Positions 1 to 12,989 of a stretch of 64,000 nucleotides of DNA are shown here, piece by piece. Numbering within the stretch: the first letter of the stretch is position 1; each line of letters starts with the position of its first letter. The stretch comes from Heterohyrax brucei (taxonomy: Eukaryota; Chordata; Mammalia; Hyracoidea; Procaviidae). Below the pieces are notes generated by a model. It worked only from the letters and a program-made list of their open reading frames with translations, was not told where the DNA came from and made no database searches. The translations under genes and the position numbers were made by a program. The DNA is taken from NCBI GenBank assembly GCA_028571685.1, contig CM053141.1:138784833-138848832 (forward strand). The letters run 5' to 3'.

Positions 1-900
1 GGGATCCACCATGAGAACCCATACTCCCCATCCAGAAGGAGTGGGCCTCATGGACCTTGTGAACTGAAGATCTACTTGAAATACAGCTTGGAAGCAATGT
101 TTTTCAAGATAGGATGCTACCTTTTCAGACTACATTGTAGTCTGGATCTGCTGCAGATCCCCTTCTTGCTGCAGGCTCCACTAAAAGTCTTATGTGGTGT
201 TGTTTGCTCAGTGCATAGGTCCTAGAACAAAGAGGTGGAAGCAGGAATGGCCCAACTTACCATCCCTCTCTGTGATCCACTGGGAGAATCTTCTTTTCTT
301 ATTCTTTCAACTCTGAGCTTTGCAGGGTTAGCAGTCCTGGTCCTCAAAAGGGATACATTCTGGCCGGGGGCTGCAGCAAAGATCCCACTAAACTGCCAGA
401 TTATGAATGCCCTTTGTCGCCATGAGTCAGATCTGACTCGATGGCACTTGGCTTGGCTTGGCTTGACATTTTGGGTTTCCCATATTTAGGGACCAGGAGG
501 CAGAAAAGGTCTCCATCTTGGCTGAAATAATTGAACTTGATCAGCAAGTAGAGGTAGGGTTAGTTTTCTACAAACTTGGGAAGAGAGGAATACAGGTAGA
601 TCCCAGACAAAGTTTACTTGGGTATCTCTTGGTATATCCTTGCCCAACTGTAACTGTAAATGGACAAATTCAGCACTCCTGGTCTGAAAAATGTGATTAC
701 CAATGGCTTAGACCCCTCAGGAATAAAAATTTGGGTCACAACCACGTATGCCATGGATAGAGGGTAACAAAGAATTTAGAATAAAGACTGGAGGAGGAAG
801 ACAATGAGTACTAATTGTGACTTCAACACCAAATACAGCAATGGCAGTTGTAGTTGTTCCCACTTACCTACTTCTAAGTATCCCTACATGAAAGGCCCAT
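1..900 (+). pseudogene. Decayed ERVL-type endogenous retrovirus internal region
   Basis: Old endogenous retroviral interior reading on the plus strand. Two short open stretches (235-489 and 518-760) hold the recognisable part. The second resembles the late pol / dUTPase-like segment of ERVL elements, with a run near YLLVYPCPTVTVNGQ followed by a PLRN...NLG stretch. Frames are broken by stops and shifts and no long reading frame survives. The left part lies outside the window. A tail-only SINE/RTE fragment interrupts it at 418-465. The family call rests on remembered ERVL architecture; a MaLR interior is the main alternative. Where the interior ends and any 3' LTR begins (somewhere in 860-1260) is not clear. 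Confidence 0.55.
418..465 (+). repeat. AfroSINE/RTE tail-only fragment with (TTGGC)n
   Basis: The segment contains cgccatgagtcagatctga followed by ctcgatggcac and three ttggc units. This is the shared 3' tail of AfroSINE and RTE without any SINE head or body. It interrupts the ERVL-like interior. Confidence 0.8.
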
Positions 901-3570
901 GAACCAAGGAGGGGAGGCTCCACATACAGGATACACTGAAAAAAAGAAACAGAAGTTAGGAACTAAAAGAGTGAGACATCGTGGAGAACTGATCTCTGTG
1001 GTGTAAGAGAGTGAACTGTGGTGCCATAGTATGTGCTAGTCACACAGCCCTTCAGGAGAACCTGCTGTGGGGAATGTGGTTGTCAGGCACTTGCTGATGC
1101 ACCTTTGGATCCACCATGGCATTCACACTTCAGCCACTTGCCCTGGCTTCTTCTGGCCAATGACTGGACAGGGCAAGGGTACCAGAGAGCCAAGCTGTTT
1201 GTACCCAATGTCTGACTCTTCTAAGAGTAAATTGTGTGCCCTGCCAGTCTGATGAAATTTTCTTAGAAATGACTCTGCAGTTGGAAACTCTTCCTATCCA
1301 ATTCTTCCTTCTCTCTTTCTTTTCATAGCTATTGAATTTCTACAGTGGTTTGAAACTATCTTTGCCTACTCTTGCTGCTTCTCCTTTTATATTTTGTAGA
1401 CATTGTCCCCTTCTCTTGGCATCTGCTCCTCAGAGACCTGAACTGAAACAGTATGTATCCCCCCAAGAACAACTCCCGCAAATGGGGGTGAGCTGAGTGA
1501 ATGCTTTTCGTCCAGATAGCATTTGGAGTATTTATTTGTGAATTTAGTTCCTTTCTCCACTATCTTGGATTGCAAGACTCAGGCATGCAAGATGCATCTC
1601 TGTATTATACTCTTTCACAGTGAACACAATTTGTTAATTATTCCTGACCTGACTCTGGTAGTCTGATCCTATGACCCTTCATTCTTCCCATTTCCAGTTT
1701 CTGTTTTTTCAGTGCTCTCATCTGTTGTCACAGTTTCATTTCCGTTTTCCTGTCACTAATATTTTTCTGTTTTCTCAGAGTTCTAACACATAGTTCAGCT
1801 ATTTTTACTTGCCTTAAAACTTTGAAGCCTCTAATTAAGCATATGAATGTTCATAACATATATAATTATTATAAATGCTTTAATGTAGCTTGTTAAATTC
1901 AAAAGAGGTGACTTGTTTAACCTCATGTGTTATAGAAATTATATGCTTAATTTTTAAATGATTAAGTAAATAACCAGAAACTAATATCTCTCTGAAAAGC
2001 AGTCACTGCCTGTCTTTCACTGTCAGTGTTGACACTTATAAGTGATAGGTATAATTTTCAGGGGGTTGCCGCTTGCTTGCACATTCGCCGGTTAGAGTGA
2101 TTATGTGAAAACTATACCCAGTGGGAACCTGGTGGAGCCTGCATATGTTGTTGACACTTTATGTTTGTACAGCTTTTGCAAATTGTTTTTTCTTATAATA
2201 CATCATTTGCGAGTCCCTAAAAACTCTGAGTTAATTAAGGCAGGTACCATTGGATCTCAAAGAGACTAGGCAATTTGTCCAAATCATGCAATATGAATAT
2301 TAGAGTTGGTGTGTGACTCCTGGGTCATCGGACTCTAAATTCCTTTCTCCTCCCAATATTTTCGGTGACTTCCCCTTCCAAGCAACACCAATGAAGGCTG
2401 CCAGACAAAACACACATAAAGTCACAACCAGGAAGGTCAATTTTTTTTTTTTTTCCAATTGAGAATTTCTGGTGGCTATCCATTCCATTAAGAAAACCAC
2501 CATGCCTTTGAAGCTTTCCCAGGGTAAGCAACCTGCATTCGATGTCTACCGTATTGCTGCTCTCTAAAATGAACAAAATTGGTAAATAGGGAAATGAACA
2601 AATAATACTAACTTTCAAATCAACATTCCAAATGAAAAGGAATAATTCTCCACCCAGATTTGTGCCTATAGTTTGTGATAAGGCAGCAGACCAGTGTTCA
2701 GCTTCCTGCTGTTTTTCTGAAGCCCCTTTATTTATTTTTCATTAATCTGTTTCCCTTGTGTGCCTAGTGCTCAGTAATCTGCTCATCTCGAGCATGATCT
2801 ATACTATAATCCATTGCTTCCCCCTGCATGCATTTTAATGAAGCAATTTCTGCCTTCTTTACATAACTGCTGTCATGATTTCGCACTACAACACAACCAT
2901 TCATTGTTGAATCATTGAAAGCAAATCTTTAAAGAAATATCTCAAACCAGGATAGATACAGATTTGATTTCTTCCTTCTTCTTCTTCTTTTTTTCTTTGG
3001 AGGGCTTTGTGAATTCAACAATGTTTTTTTCATGTAGTTTTCAGTAGGGACAAGATTTGGAAAGAGAAATCCCCTGGACACCAATTCAAGTGGGACAAGC
3101 ATTGTCAATCAGAACCTGGCAGCTTTGTCCCCTTCATGCCTCATCGCTCAGCTGGGCTCTCTTTTCCGGCTAGCCTGGACTGTGCTTCTAAGATGGTTTC
3201 TGTAGCCACAGAACCAAAGAAGCCTCCTGCAGGAAGTGCTTGCTCCTGGTTGCTGTTTGGCTCTGTCTTCCTGCTAGCTTTGTCTTGCTCCTGTTTTCTG
3301 GCCATTGACCTGAACTTGGACCTTCTGCTCTGCTCTGTGTGCTGGTATTTACTCATTCCAGACCTGTGTTTGTCTGTCTGGCTTCTGACCTTTGCTCTGT
3401 GTATGATGTCTGAGTCATGCATTGCTCCGACTCTCATGTCCTGGATAATGCCTCTCTTAGCTGTTCTTAGAGCATCAGGTCAGTGTCAAGATCTCGGCTT
3501 CCACATGTTGCCTCAGCCTATACCACTGCTGGCCTTCTCTTTCCTTCCCAATCCTGCTGTAAATTTTTGG
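900..3570. other. No confident feature; possible LTR remnant and weak MIR
   Basis: From 900 to about 1260 the sequence may be the 3' LTR of the ERVL-like element, but no TG...CA ends could be fixed. A poly-T run lies at about 2440-2454. At 2225-2340 there is weak similarity to an antisense MIR (gcaatttgtccaaatcatgc, where MIR would read acttgcccaaggtcacac). At 3140-3560 the sequence is rich in repeated ctgac/cttgg-type words and has a 152-codon open frame with no recognisable domain. I see no gene here. Confidence 0.4.
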
Positions 3571-4608
3571 GTCATTCACTCATTCCTTCACTAATTATTA
3601 GGAGTCTAATGTGTGTTGTTGATATTAAGATGACTAAGACATATGTTCTACCCATACAGAATTCACTGATGAGAGCACAAAAAAAAGGGGATCCAGATTC
3701 TGTGGAACCTGAAGCTGACACAAACTGAGGAACTCGCACAAGGAAAAATAATGCAAAATTGTGAATACATATTTAGGTAAGGGCCTTGGAAGGAGTCAGG
3801 AGAATCAGGGCACTGAAACTACATTAGATTCATGATGAATTCATCTGTGTGGATAAACAGGACCAAATGCTGGGGTAGAAACATGCAGGAAGTATAATGA
3901 GGGCATCAAAGAAAGGAATTAATCCACTCTTGGGCATTACAGACAGCTTCTCTAGGAGGTTACCACTGGTCAGTTTTAAAACCTGAGTACTGTTTAGCTA
4001 GATGAAGGAGAAAGGGAAGGAGGAGGAGGCAGGCAGAGCATTCCAGGCCAAGGGAATAACATATAGGTGAAGATCATAACAGTGAGATATCAGCAACAAC
4101 ATTTTGCTGGAGTCTGAAGGACAAAACAATTAGAAGGAAACAATGAGACAAGAGAAACAGAGTGTTTGTTCCACCTTAAGGATCTGGGGTTTTATCCTGT
4201 TGCTTAATTTCTCAACAGATAAACCACACTGGCAGAAGAATTACACAAGTATTGAGATCACTTAGGGTATGTGGCTGTTGCTTAGGCAGGACATGATGAA
4301 GTTATGAACTAAAACCACAATAGCAAGAATAGAGAGAAAAGATAAATCAAGAAATGTATAGAAGATTAGGTATAAGTTTGATGAAGAGTAAAGAAGAGGC
4401 TAGAAGCTTTCTAGCTTGGATGAGTGAATAGTAACATCATCAAACATAAAATGGAGTAGAAAAGGAAGACAGTTTGAGGGAAGATATTTCTGGTTTTAGG
4501 GAAACTCAGCAGAGGTGTTTCTTTAGCAAAACAGTATATGAGTCTGAAGCTCGGTGGGAGTTACGGTCAGAAGGTTCTGATTAAAGATGTGTCAGCACAT
4601 ACCTAAGC

Positions 4609-4756
4609 CAAAAGCCACTGCCATCCAGTCGATTCCAACTCATAGAAATTCTGTGGATCAGAGCTCCACAGAGTTTCCAAGGAGCATCTGTTGGATTTGA
4701 ACTACCAACCTTTTGGTTAGCAGATATAGCACTTAACCACAATGGCACCAGGGTTT
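4609..4756 (-). repeat. AfroSINE
   Basis: Antisense copy. It reads from the tail (gattccaactcatagaa) through gagtttccaaggagcatc and accttttggttagcagat to the head complement ttaaccacaatggcacca ending in gggttt. Nearly full length. It lies directly beside a second antisense copy. Confidence 0.93.
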
Positions 4757-4782
4757 GTGAATGCATAAAAAAAGAAACAGAA

Positions 4783-4823
4783 AACCAAACCCAGTGCCAC
4801 CAAGTCAGTTCTCATAGTGACAC
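4783..4823 (-). repeat. AfroSINE/RTE tail-only fragment
   Basis: The segment contains aaccaaacccagtgccacc, then aagtcagttctcatagtga, and stops. Only the antisense 3' tail is present. It sits between two longer antisense SINEs. Confidence 0.75.
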
Positions 4824-4825
4824 GT

Positions 4826-4980
4826 AAAAACCAAAACCAAACCTACTGCCCTGGAGTCAATTCTGACTCATAGCAACCCTATAGGACAGAGTAGAATGGC
4901 TCCATAGAGTTTCCAAGGAGCGCCTGGCAGATTTGAACTGCTGACTTTTTGGTTAGCAGATGTTTGCACTTAACCATTAA
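4826..4980 (-). repeat. AfroSINE
   Basis: Nearly full-length antisense copy. Landmarks in order are ctgactcatagcaacccta, ggacagagtagaatggct, tttccaaggagcgcctgg and tttggttagcagatg, with the head complement cacttaaccatt at the right end. Confidence 0.94.
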
Positions 4981-5400
4981 TGCAAAAATGAGAGAATGAA
5001 TGAGCTAACTCAGGGAAGTATGGTGTGAAAGAAATTCAGAAGACTGAAGATAGAAACCTGGGAAGGGAGTTTAGGAATAAATCTTAAAGAGAGATGTGAG
5101 GAGGCCTGGAGAGTCCAATATCATGGAAGCCAAAAGAGTAAAAAGTTTTAAGATGAGAAGTACCACATTCTTGTAATAAAAAGGCTGAAAAACATCTACT
5201 GGGTTTGTCAAAGGGAGGTAACTGGAAATTAGGAGGTGATTTGAGAGCAGTGATAGGAAATAAGCCAAATTTTAGTAGGTTGAAAATTGAATGAGAGGAC
5301 AAGCAGAAATATTAAGTGCAGGGCTCTGTACAGAGATACCTAGATAAGAAGAGGTTGAAACATATTGATCTTTCACTAGAGTGAATAGACTCTAAGGTAG

Positions 5401-7112
5401 CATTTGTTTTCTTTTTTTAATAGGAGATACTCAAACATTTATTAGACTGAGAGGTTAAGTATTCAGAGGAAAGGATGGAATAATTGTCACTGGTATCTTG
5501 TCCCTGGGGACCCAACTCTTGATCCCTTTGCTCCCAGAAAACTAAATTTTGTTTCTTTCCAAACTAACTAGTGCAGATGATGGGTTAGTCTTAATGATCT
5601 TTTGTTTCTGTCAACTCTGAGCTTTGGTGATTGATTTATTCATGAATCAAGGAAACATAACTGGGTTTATTGGCCTTTAGGTAGTCTGGAGTTAGGCTAT
5701 TGCAGAATGAGAGCAGGGGAAAAGATGAAATATGGTGAAAGGAAATTATCCTTGCATTTCAACATCTCTCCTCATTCTGTAAGCCTGGCACCCTCACCAA
5801 CTTGGCCTAACAGGGAGCTATTTTCTTCAAAGGGAGTATCATTATTTTAGGGTAGGAAAAGATCAAGAAATGGTCAGTTTGCTCTTGCTTCTAGAAGCCT
5901 GTGATTTAGGACATTATTCAAACTGCCGGTATCTATTCTGGACGCAAGGGAGATCAAAAGCCTTGTCCCAGGGGCCATGGCAAAGCCGTGAATCTGAAAT
6001 CCCCCGCTGGCCAGCAGCCAAGACAGAAGTTGGACACTAGTAGTAAATGTGAAGGTGCTTTATAAACCAGAAAAAATACTAGTTCTTGCTGTTCTCTCTG
6101 TAAGATTATTTGTAGAAATATTTGCCTTCAGACTCCATAGTACTCAAAACAAAGCAGCAGTAACTCAAAGGTAATTGTATTCCTTTTTAAAGTGTGTATT
6201 TTATTGCAGCATGGAAAACTAAACCTCCTTTTCTGCTTAATGGCCACTGGACAGACTTGGTGAAATAAAAAGTCTCCCAATATTTCTCATGTACTGCATA
6301 AATGTGTGCTGACACAGGCCTACAATTGAGTAACTGTAACCCCAAATGAAAAGCACGGTGTCACCATCTGCCCTTGATTGCTGTGTGAATGATAGATGTC
6401 CAGTAAAAACCCTGGGCACTAAAGCCCAATTAGTACTAGTGTTAAGAAGACTTTTCACTCATTTCAAGGAGAAAATTATGCTATAGAGTTATAATCAAGG
6501 CAATGATGAGCTATATGAAAATTAAAAAAAATTCAAATTCATGGTGAGTAGCACATTCACCATTGGTGCTCAGAGGCACACTGTAGTTAATACAGGAACA
6601 TTAAAAGAACACTAACAAAAGCAAAACAGAAACACAGTCTTCGCTGGTCTGATTTTTAGGGGCAAGGGAAACTTTTCTTCCCCAACCTGTCATTGATAGC
6701 TTATTTCCTGCTGTCTGAATATGTATAAAGAGGACTTTATTCCTACAGTTCTAGGCTTTGATCCTGGTTAAAACAAATTCTAGGGGAGATGTAGCATTTA
6801 TAATTTCTCATCATTTATCCCTAAGTGTGAATGTTTCTTGTTTCTCTGAAGCAGAATGTTTGTTGGTTCCTAAATGCCTGTAGAAGGGAGAAGGGTGAGG
6901 CCAGGGCAGCCCCTTTTCATAGCAGAGGGCTGAGATCACCTGGGTGTTATGGTAGAGATGATAATGACTTATCTAGTGTCTGTCTTTCCCTTCTCTGTTA
7001 TCACAGTCCCAATTTTCTTTTTGAGTAGACATCCATCCAGCTAAAGATCATGTTTACACATCTCTTTACTTCTCACTTCTTACATCTAGGGGTGGCCAAT
7101 GAAATATACCCC
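5401..7112. other. No confident feature
   Basis: Mixed, moderately AT-rich sequence with only short open frames on either strand and none with recognisable similarity. A stretch at about 6190-6460 looks repeat-like (it contains cttggtgaaataaaaagtc) but I cannot assign it to a family. Confidence 0.5.
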
Positions 7113-7271
7113 TAAACCAAACCCACTGCTGCAGAGTCCATTCCAATTCAAAGCAATCCAACAGACAGAGTAGAACTGCCACATAAAGTTTCCAAGGATC
7201 ACCCGGCAGATTTGAACTGCCAATTTTCTGGTCAGCGGTTGTAGCACATAACCACTACACTACCAGGGTTT
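7113..7271 (-). repeat. AfroSINE
   Basis: Full-length antisense copy from aaaccaaacccactgctgc through tttccaaggatcacccgg and tctggtcagcggttgtag to accactacactaccagg. Divergence is typical of an old copy. Confidence 0.93.
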
Positions 7272-7287
7272 TGCACAATAAAATATA

Positions 7288-7346
7288 AACCAAAACAAGC
7301 AAACAAAAAAAGAAATAAACCAGTGCCATCCAGTTGATACCGACTC
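7288..7346 (-). repeat. Ultra-short AfroSINE/RTE tail insertion with 11-bp TSD
   Basis: A 59-bp insert made of an A-rich stretch followed by agtgccatccagttgatac (antisense 3' tail). It is flanked by perfect 11-bp direct repeats, aataaaatata, at 7277-7287 and 7347-7357. The duplication marks it as an independent retrotransposition event, not the remnant of a longer copy. Confidence 0.85.
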
Positions 7347-7357
7347 AATAAAATATA

Positions 7358-9716
7358 GCCACATGTTATTTAGCAGAACTTCCAGGAACATTCCTAAAAA
7401 GCGAACAGTCCTCTATGAGACTTCTCTTTGCTCTCTGAAGCCCTCTGTGCTTCTTCTTGCTATGAACTCAGATATGGCTGACTCTCCAGTGGCCCTCTTA
7501 TATGTATGAGGATAGGCCTACGCTACCAAGAACAATATTGGAACAAAGAGCTGAAAGGAGACTTGATTTCAAAGAGGAACTTTCATTACAACCCGGTACT
7601 TCTCACCTTCAGATTTCTCATAACACAAGAAAAATGGAAATCTGTCTTAACTTAAGCCACAGTTTTTTGGATCTCTCCTATTCACAGTTAATCTCAATTC
7701 CTAAGTGATGCAGATGTATATACATTTTGTAGCAAACACACAAAAGAAGACAGGATAAAACAAAATTAAATGCTCTCTGGTTCTGGGTTCTGCAACTGAA
7801 GATGGATGTGAGAAACTCCATCTTCAGGAAAAGTCTTGGCCTTACACTGTCCCTTATCTAGTCCAGGGCTCCAGGAGCCAGCCACCACCCCATGCCATCA
7901 CAAGTGCATAACCACGCCAAACATATTTATCAGGCATTGCCTATGGCATTCCAGTAAGTTTCATGATAGAAATAATTCTTGTTTTCAAGTAGTTCAGTCT
8001 GTGATAAATCACACAGATGCAGGCATGATAAAATATTTGAAAAATAATAGCTGCAAAGATAAGTTAAAGAGACTAGAAATGTTCTGAGAGATTATAAAAA
8101 GTGATATAAAATGTCTATACAAAAAGATTGCTGTACAGAGAATTTTGTCCTGCCAGTTCACATATCATGTGAGAACAAAACAAGAAAACAAGACAGAATG
8201 GAATTGAAATGGAAAGGGTTTTGAGGCAAAAGTAGGGTCAGAGGTAGATTTACAGAGAATCCAAGGAAGCTTATCCTTTAGGCTCCCTCATTTTGGGGAG
8301 CATCTGGCAATGTCCTGGGAGGTGTGATAGAATTATATTCACATGTTCTTATGTTTTTGTAAAATTTGTGAAACTAATATATTTTAATTGCCATCAGTTG
8401 AGATCACTGATTCTTTCTAGGCCAACTTTCACTATGTCACACTTCCATCATGTTGGATGGTGGCAGAATGACTGAAATATCTCTGTGATCCAACAAAGAG
8501 GAGGTTGAGCTAAGGACATCTTTAGTTTTTATTTAGTCATATGCTGTTATGAGGGTCTCGATTACTTTCATGTGTAGTTCAGTTATTGTCTGCCATCTGC
8601 TACAGGGATGGCTTCTTGGAATACTGCTGTAACTGTGGCCACTGACCTTGTTTCACACCATGAAGGTACAGGGCCAGAAGTCATAAATGGTAAGAATGTG
8701 TATAGCACTGAGTTGGCAGGTATTTGAGAAATACAGAAAAGTCAGGTTTGAAATATGCAGAGCCAGAAACTATCCAATGGTGAGGTCTTTGAGTCACCTC
8801 ATGTGAAAAATTTTAAGAGGATTGATGTTTATCAGGAGTATATTTTTAGGGATGCAGCATATACAATTACAAACATACCAGACACACAGATTTTTAAAAA
8901 AACTTTTTCTTGGAATTGCACAAAATAGAATCTATCACAATTTCTGTACTTATAGGCACAAACCTTTTGCAATACCATAAACAGTGGCTATGTGTGAAGT
9001 CACGTTTTATGCATGCCAACTCAAAAAATATATTTTGATGAACCATACTGGAGGAAAGACTGACTTATCTTTCTGGTTTCTCTCTAGAAAATATTGTAAA
9101 ATCATTTTCATATAAAGAGATGATCATATAATAAATGTAGAAAACAAGTTTAATAGCAGTGTGCCTGACAGTTAATAAGTAAAACATGTTTTATATTTCT
9201 GGATTTTGTGGTTGTGGCATCTGTCAGCTCTTAAAAATTTGTGATATACTATGATTTTTTTATCTCATTCTAAATAAGTATTAGCCTCTTACCGAATTTT
9301 TTAATGTATAATATTGTGTTCATTTCCTTAAAGAGGACCTCCAAAATTGTGTAGGTTTTAGGAACCACAGAACTTCGATCTGCCTCTGTGGGAGTTTCAC
9401 TGGCTTCTCAGTGTGTTTGGTTAGGAAGTCTCACTTCTTTCTTCTGCTTCCCACTCAATGGCCTGCTCCCTCCCTCTCCTTCTTGTGATGATTTGTCCAG
9501 TGATGCACTGTGTTGGATGCTATCCTCAAGGACTCCTCAGGCCAGTACTGGACAAAGAGTACGGCATTGATGGATATCAATCCTTTGGGCGATTTCTCAG
9601 TAAGGCAATGACAAAGTACACTTCTCTTGGGGCAAACAACAGAGAGGGCTCAGGCAGAAGTTTTGGGAGGTTCTTGCCTAATTGAATGTGGACCGTTGGG
9701 TAATTGCTCGGTTCAC
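7358..9716. other. No confident feature
   Basis: I see no gene or clear young repeat. The stretch around 7440-7700 has repeat-like wording (gactctccagtggccctct) but no family could be assigned. Open frames up to about 83 codons look random. Confidence 0.5.
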
Positions 9717-9788
9717 ATAACCCATTCCCGTTGCTGCTGAGTCAATTCCAACTCATAGAAACCCTATAGGACAGAGTAGAAGGCTTCT
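9717..9788 (-). repeat. AfroSINE 3' portion
   Basis: Antisense tail and part of the body only: gagtcaattccaactcatag followed by aaccctataggacagagtag. The sequence then departs from the SINE, so the copy is 5'-truncated. Confidence 0.88.
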
Positions 9789-11394
9789 GTGAACTCATAG
9801 CTATCTTTCAAGATAGTCTTCCAGGTTTTTTTGACACCTCCCTCTCTCCTCGTCCTCCCCTAGATCCCTAATTTCCCTTTGGTCTAAAAATCTCTCCCCC
9901 TTTCTTCTAATTTTCATCAGAGCTATTTCCTGTCTTTGGCAAATCTTGTCTCTTGTTTTTTTAGTATAGTATTTAATGGTGACTCAAAAATAAATCCTAG
10001 AATCATTAGCATACAAGACTCCAATTCCCCTTTCCTGACGTGGTGAGGATGGGGTGGGGATGGGGTGGCTACTGTTAATCTTTAAGTCTTCCCAGAAGAA
10101 TAAGAGAAAATGTTTATATTCTATCATGTTTAGAGCAGCAAAGCAAGTAAAGAAATGATACATGGTGACGATGACGTTAAAACAGCTTTACTCTTTGTAT
10201 GTGGGCACATAAATAATGAGGATTAATAGAATTTTAGAGTTGGCAGGAAGCTTAGGGACCCTGTAGTCAATCTCAGTAATTTTACAGATGAGGAAAGTAA
10301 AATCTACACAGCAAGTAACACTGCAAAGGTCATAAGCCCCATGAGCTGGAGAACTAGGCCCCTTTCCTGATCTTGTAGCTCCTGGCCCAGTGTAGTTTTA
10401 CTGTCAGGAATTTTATGAATGCCATATTAATATTATTTTACAAAAATAATTTTTGCTAGAGGTTTAAAAAAATGCCTAAGTTCTTGTTTACTTGAGGTGG
10501 TTTGCCTATGGTCTGTGTGAAGATTTCAGAAAGGACTAGATGAATTTTCAAAATCCTTTTAGCATTAATAGTATATGATTCTCATTCATCCGTTCTCTTT
10601 AGTGAACATTTCTTGAGGTATCTTCTCTAAGCTGAGCACCACATTATGCCCAGAGAACAAAATAATAGGAGAAAAAAATGCAGTGTAAACACGGAACAAG
10701 CCTTTGTGGAGCTTTTAATATCCAGCTGAGGAGGAAACACTGCCCCCTCATATACAAACACACTCACACACATTTAGTAATGATACACAGCACTATAGGT
10801 TACTTATCAAAATTATGATACAGAGTTAGGTACCATAGTATCTTTGTGAGCAAAATGATTCATTGGACCAAATTCTCCTTAAACAGAGATGTGTGTCAGG
10901 ATTGTCTTACAGATAATTTATGAGTCATAAGCCATTAGTTTGGAATAGTAGTTTCCCGGGTAGCATACGCTCCCCCACACAACTGTGCTGAGGTTTGCAT
11001 GCACATGTATGTAGGTGTCCTAAGTGCTAATGCATTTCCTGAGTAGGATGGGTCTTGTAAACAGGGAAGCTAACCCGGGGAAGTGGCTGGGGGATGGGAA
11101 TGCTCCAGTTCAGGATGGGAGTAAGAATAGTATAAGTGTTTTGAAATCAAGTGCATGCTTTGGTCCAGGATTTTGTCTACAGTTTTTTGGCAGGAAAAGA
11201 GCATGTAAAATTATGCCCTTGTAGCCTGCAGTCATCAAAGCAACAAGGCAAACAGACTATTTCTGATACTTGCACCTGTCCTTCCCTTACCCCACTCCAT
11301 TTCCTTTATTTCTCTGTATTCAAGGTTCTGAGAGGCTCCGTGATCCCCAGTGGAAGATAACCCTTAGCTGAGGATATGTATGTCCATTTTGGGA
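9789..11394. other. No gene; weak antisense MIR-like stretch
   Basis: At about 10236-10400 the words attttacagatgaggaaagt and cacagcaagtaac resemble an antisense MIR-type core. The rest, including a stretch at 10590-10770 with dispersed-repeat-like wording, is unassigned. Confidence 0.4.
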
Positions 11395-11570
11395 AAACCA
11401 AAAAAAAAAAAAAAAAAAAACCAAACTCAGTGCTGCTGAGCCTATTCTGACTCATAGCAACCCTGGAGAGTAAAACTGCTCCATTAAGTTTTCAAGAAGC
11501 ACCTGGAAGATTCAAACTGTTGACCTTCTGGTTACAGGCATATCACTTAACCACTACTCTGCAAGGACAG
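11395..11570 (-). repeat. AfroSINE with 8-bp TSD
   Basis: Antisense copy beginning with a long A run (about 22 A, broken by cc) and continuing through ctgactcatagcaaccctg, gttttcaagaagcacctgg and gaccttctggttacagg. The direct repeat ttttggga flanks it at 11387-11394 and 11571-11578, which fixes both ends. Confidence 0.93.
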
Positions 11571-12989
11571 TTTTGGGAGGAGAAGGATAAAGGGTAACTG
11601 TTGCAAGAAGAGTTTCATGCATTCTGAAGATAAGGTCTCTGTATTCTGCTTCCTGAGTAGAGTTAAAAGCCTGGAAAGGAGGGATTTGAGATGAAAGGGG
11701 TCCTGTAACTCTAAGCAAAGTTATTAGGAAGGAATGTATGCATCCAGAGTCCAGGCAAACAGGGAGTAGACAGCTTTGTCTGCTCCTGTAGGTTCTCATG
11801 GCCAAACAAAGCAGAGAATTAGCAGAACGATTATGAAACCTGCATGTGTGGCAAGGAAGTAGGAGACAGGGTCAGGTGGATGGGACCAGGGTATTTCTTG
11901 CTGTCCAAGGACCAGATCCCTCCCTTTCTGAAACTTGGCATGACATTGCCCCCTGGGGCAAGTGGCTGGGTCTCCAACTGATAAGATAACAACTTCCTGC
12001 CATCTGGGGAGGAGGGATAGGTTTTATGAACAGAAATTCAGTTATAATGTAGAAGAATAAAGTTTTACTTCTGGCATGCCTGAATTTATTCACTGAGATT
12101 CACATTCACTATACCAATTTATTTTCCTCCCTAAAATATGTCTTAAACAATTACTCTTGTCTTTGTTTGAACTACCGATGATTCACAGGCAGGATTCAGA
12201 TAAAAATTCACACAACCTTACTAAAACTCCTTGGCTTCTTGTGGTTTCTGACCAATCTTCTGGTAACTGTGCAGAGTTTAGAAACTTCAGTCTGAAAAAT
12301 TTCACATGGCACTTGGTAGAAATAAAGTCTTCAGCAAAACCCACCAGAGCCCCATGCATCCAATGATGGGGACTTTTGGCTGTAAACATTTCTGTGCAGA
12401 TTGCTGTGGGGCTTCTCTGTTGGGACTCTGCTAGAATTAAAAAAAAAAGTGCTGAAGCTTAAATTTGGCAATGCAGTGTTACTTAAGCCCTTGTGCACCA
12501 AAACCAGAACCATCTTACAGAGGGCAGAAAACAAGAGACTAGAATATGCCCTAAGCCAAAATACAAGGGCTTCCTGATTGCTGTGAAGGAAATAAGGGAT
12601 CAAAGGGAAAGTCCTATAAAACAACCTGAAACCTGATGGCCAGGAAGTTTCTGAATGGCTGGCTTTCGCAAGATGCAAGGACAGAGAGGGCACTTTCTCA
12701 AAGGTGCAGATTGAATGCTTTACCAGTTAGGTTAGAAAAAGTCAAGAGGTCCATAAATGAGCATGAGCACTTGAGTAGGTGAGAAAGATGGAAAAATCAG
12801 GGTTTGAATCCACTATATGTCTTACATGGTGACTAGAATAGTTACCATTTGATATACTACTTTTGACAAACCACACTAAAAAGCAGAGTTTAATTATGTG
12901 TATTCATCACAGCTTTGGAAAGAGGAAAATTAAGGTCAAATTACAGTATCAGAAATGAGTAATGTGATGGAATCTCATACTGTCCCACT
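11571..12989. other. No confident feature
   Basis: Unassigned non-coding DNA. The longest frame (12331-12693, minus, 120 codons) shows no domain, has no recognisable homologue and lies over ordinary non-repetitive sequence. Confidence 0.5.

Larger units (their letters stand above)
3571..5400 (+). repeat. Possible ancient dispersed mammalian repeat, split by AfroSINEs
   Basis: Phrases such as cagagcattccaggccaa and, further on, tatcatggaagccaaaag followed by gggtttgtcaaag occur in the order I remember from an old, widely dispersed mammalian repeat that often follows the pattern 'bulk-shipped feature text' in non-coding DNA. I cannot name the family with confidence. AfroSINE insertions at 4609-4980 separate the two halves. 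No coding potential was seen. Confidence 0.3.

Noticed and set aside
442..465. Short tandem ttggc repeats as a CRISPR-like or satellite array
   Set aside because: Only three 5-bp units with no spacers. It is the end of a SINE/RTE tail.
3136..3594. 152-codon plus-strand open frame
   Set aside because: No domain, low-complexity hydrophobic composition, no splice or promoter context, and comparable frames are expected by chance in 64 kb.
12331..12693. 120-codon minus-strand open frame
   Set aside because: No recognisable motif and no exon-like context.
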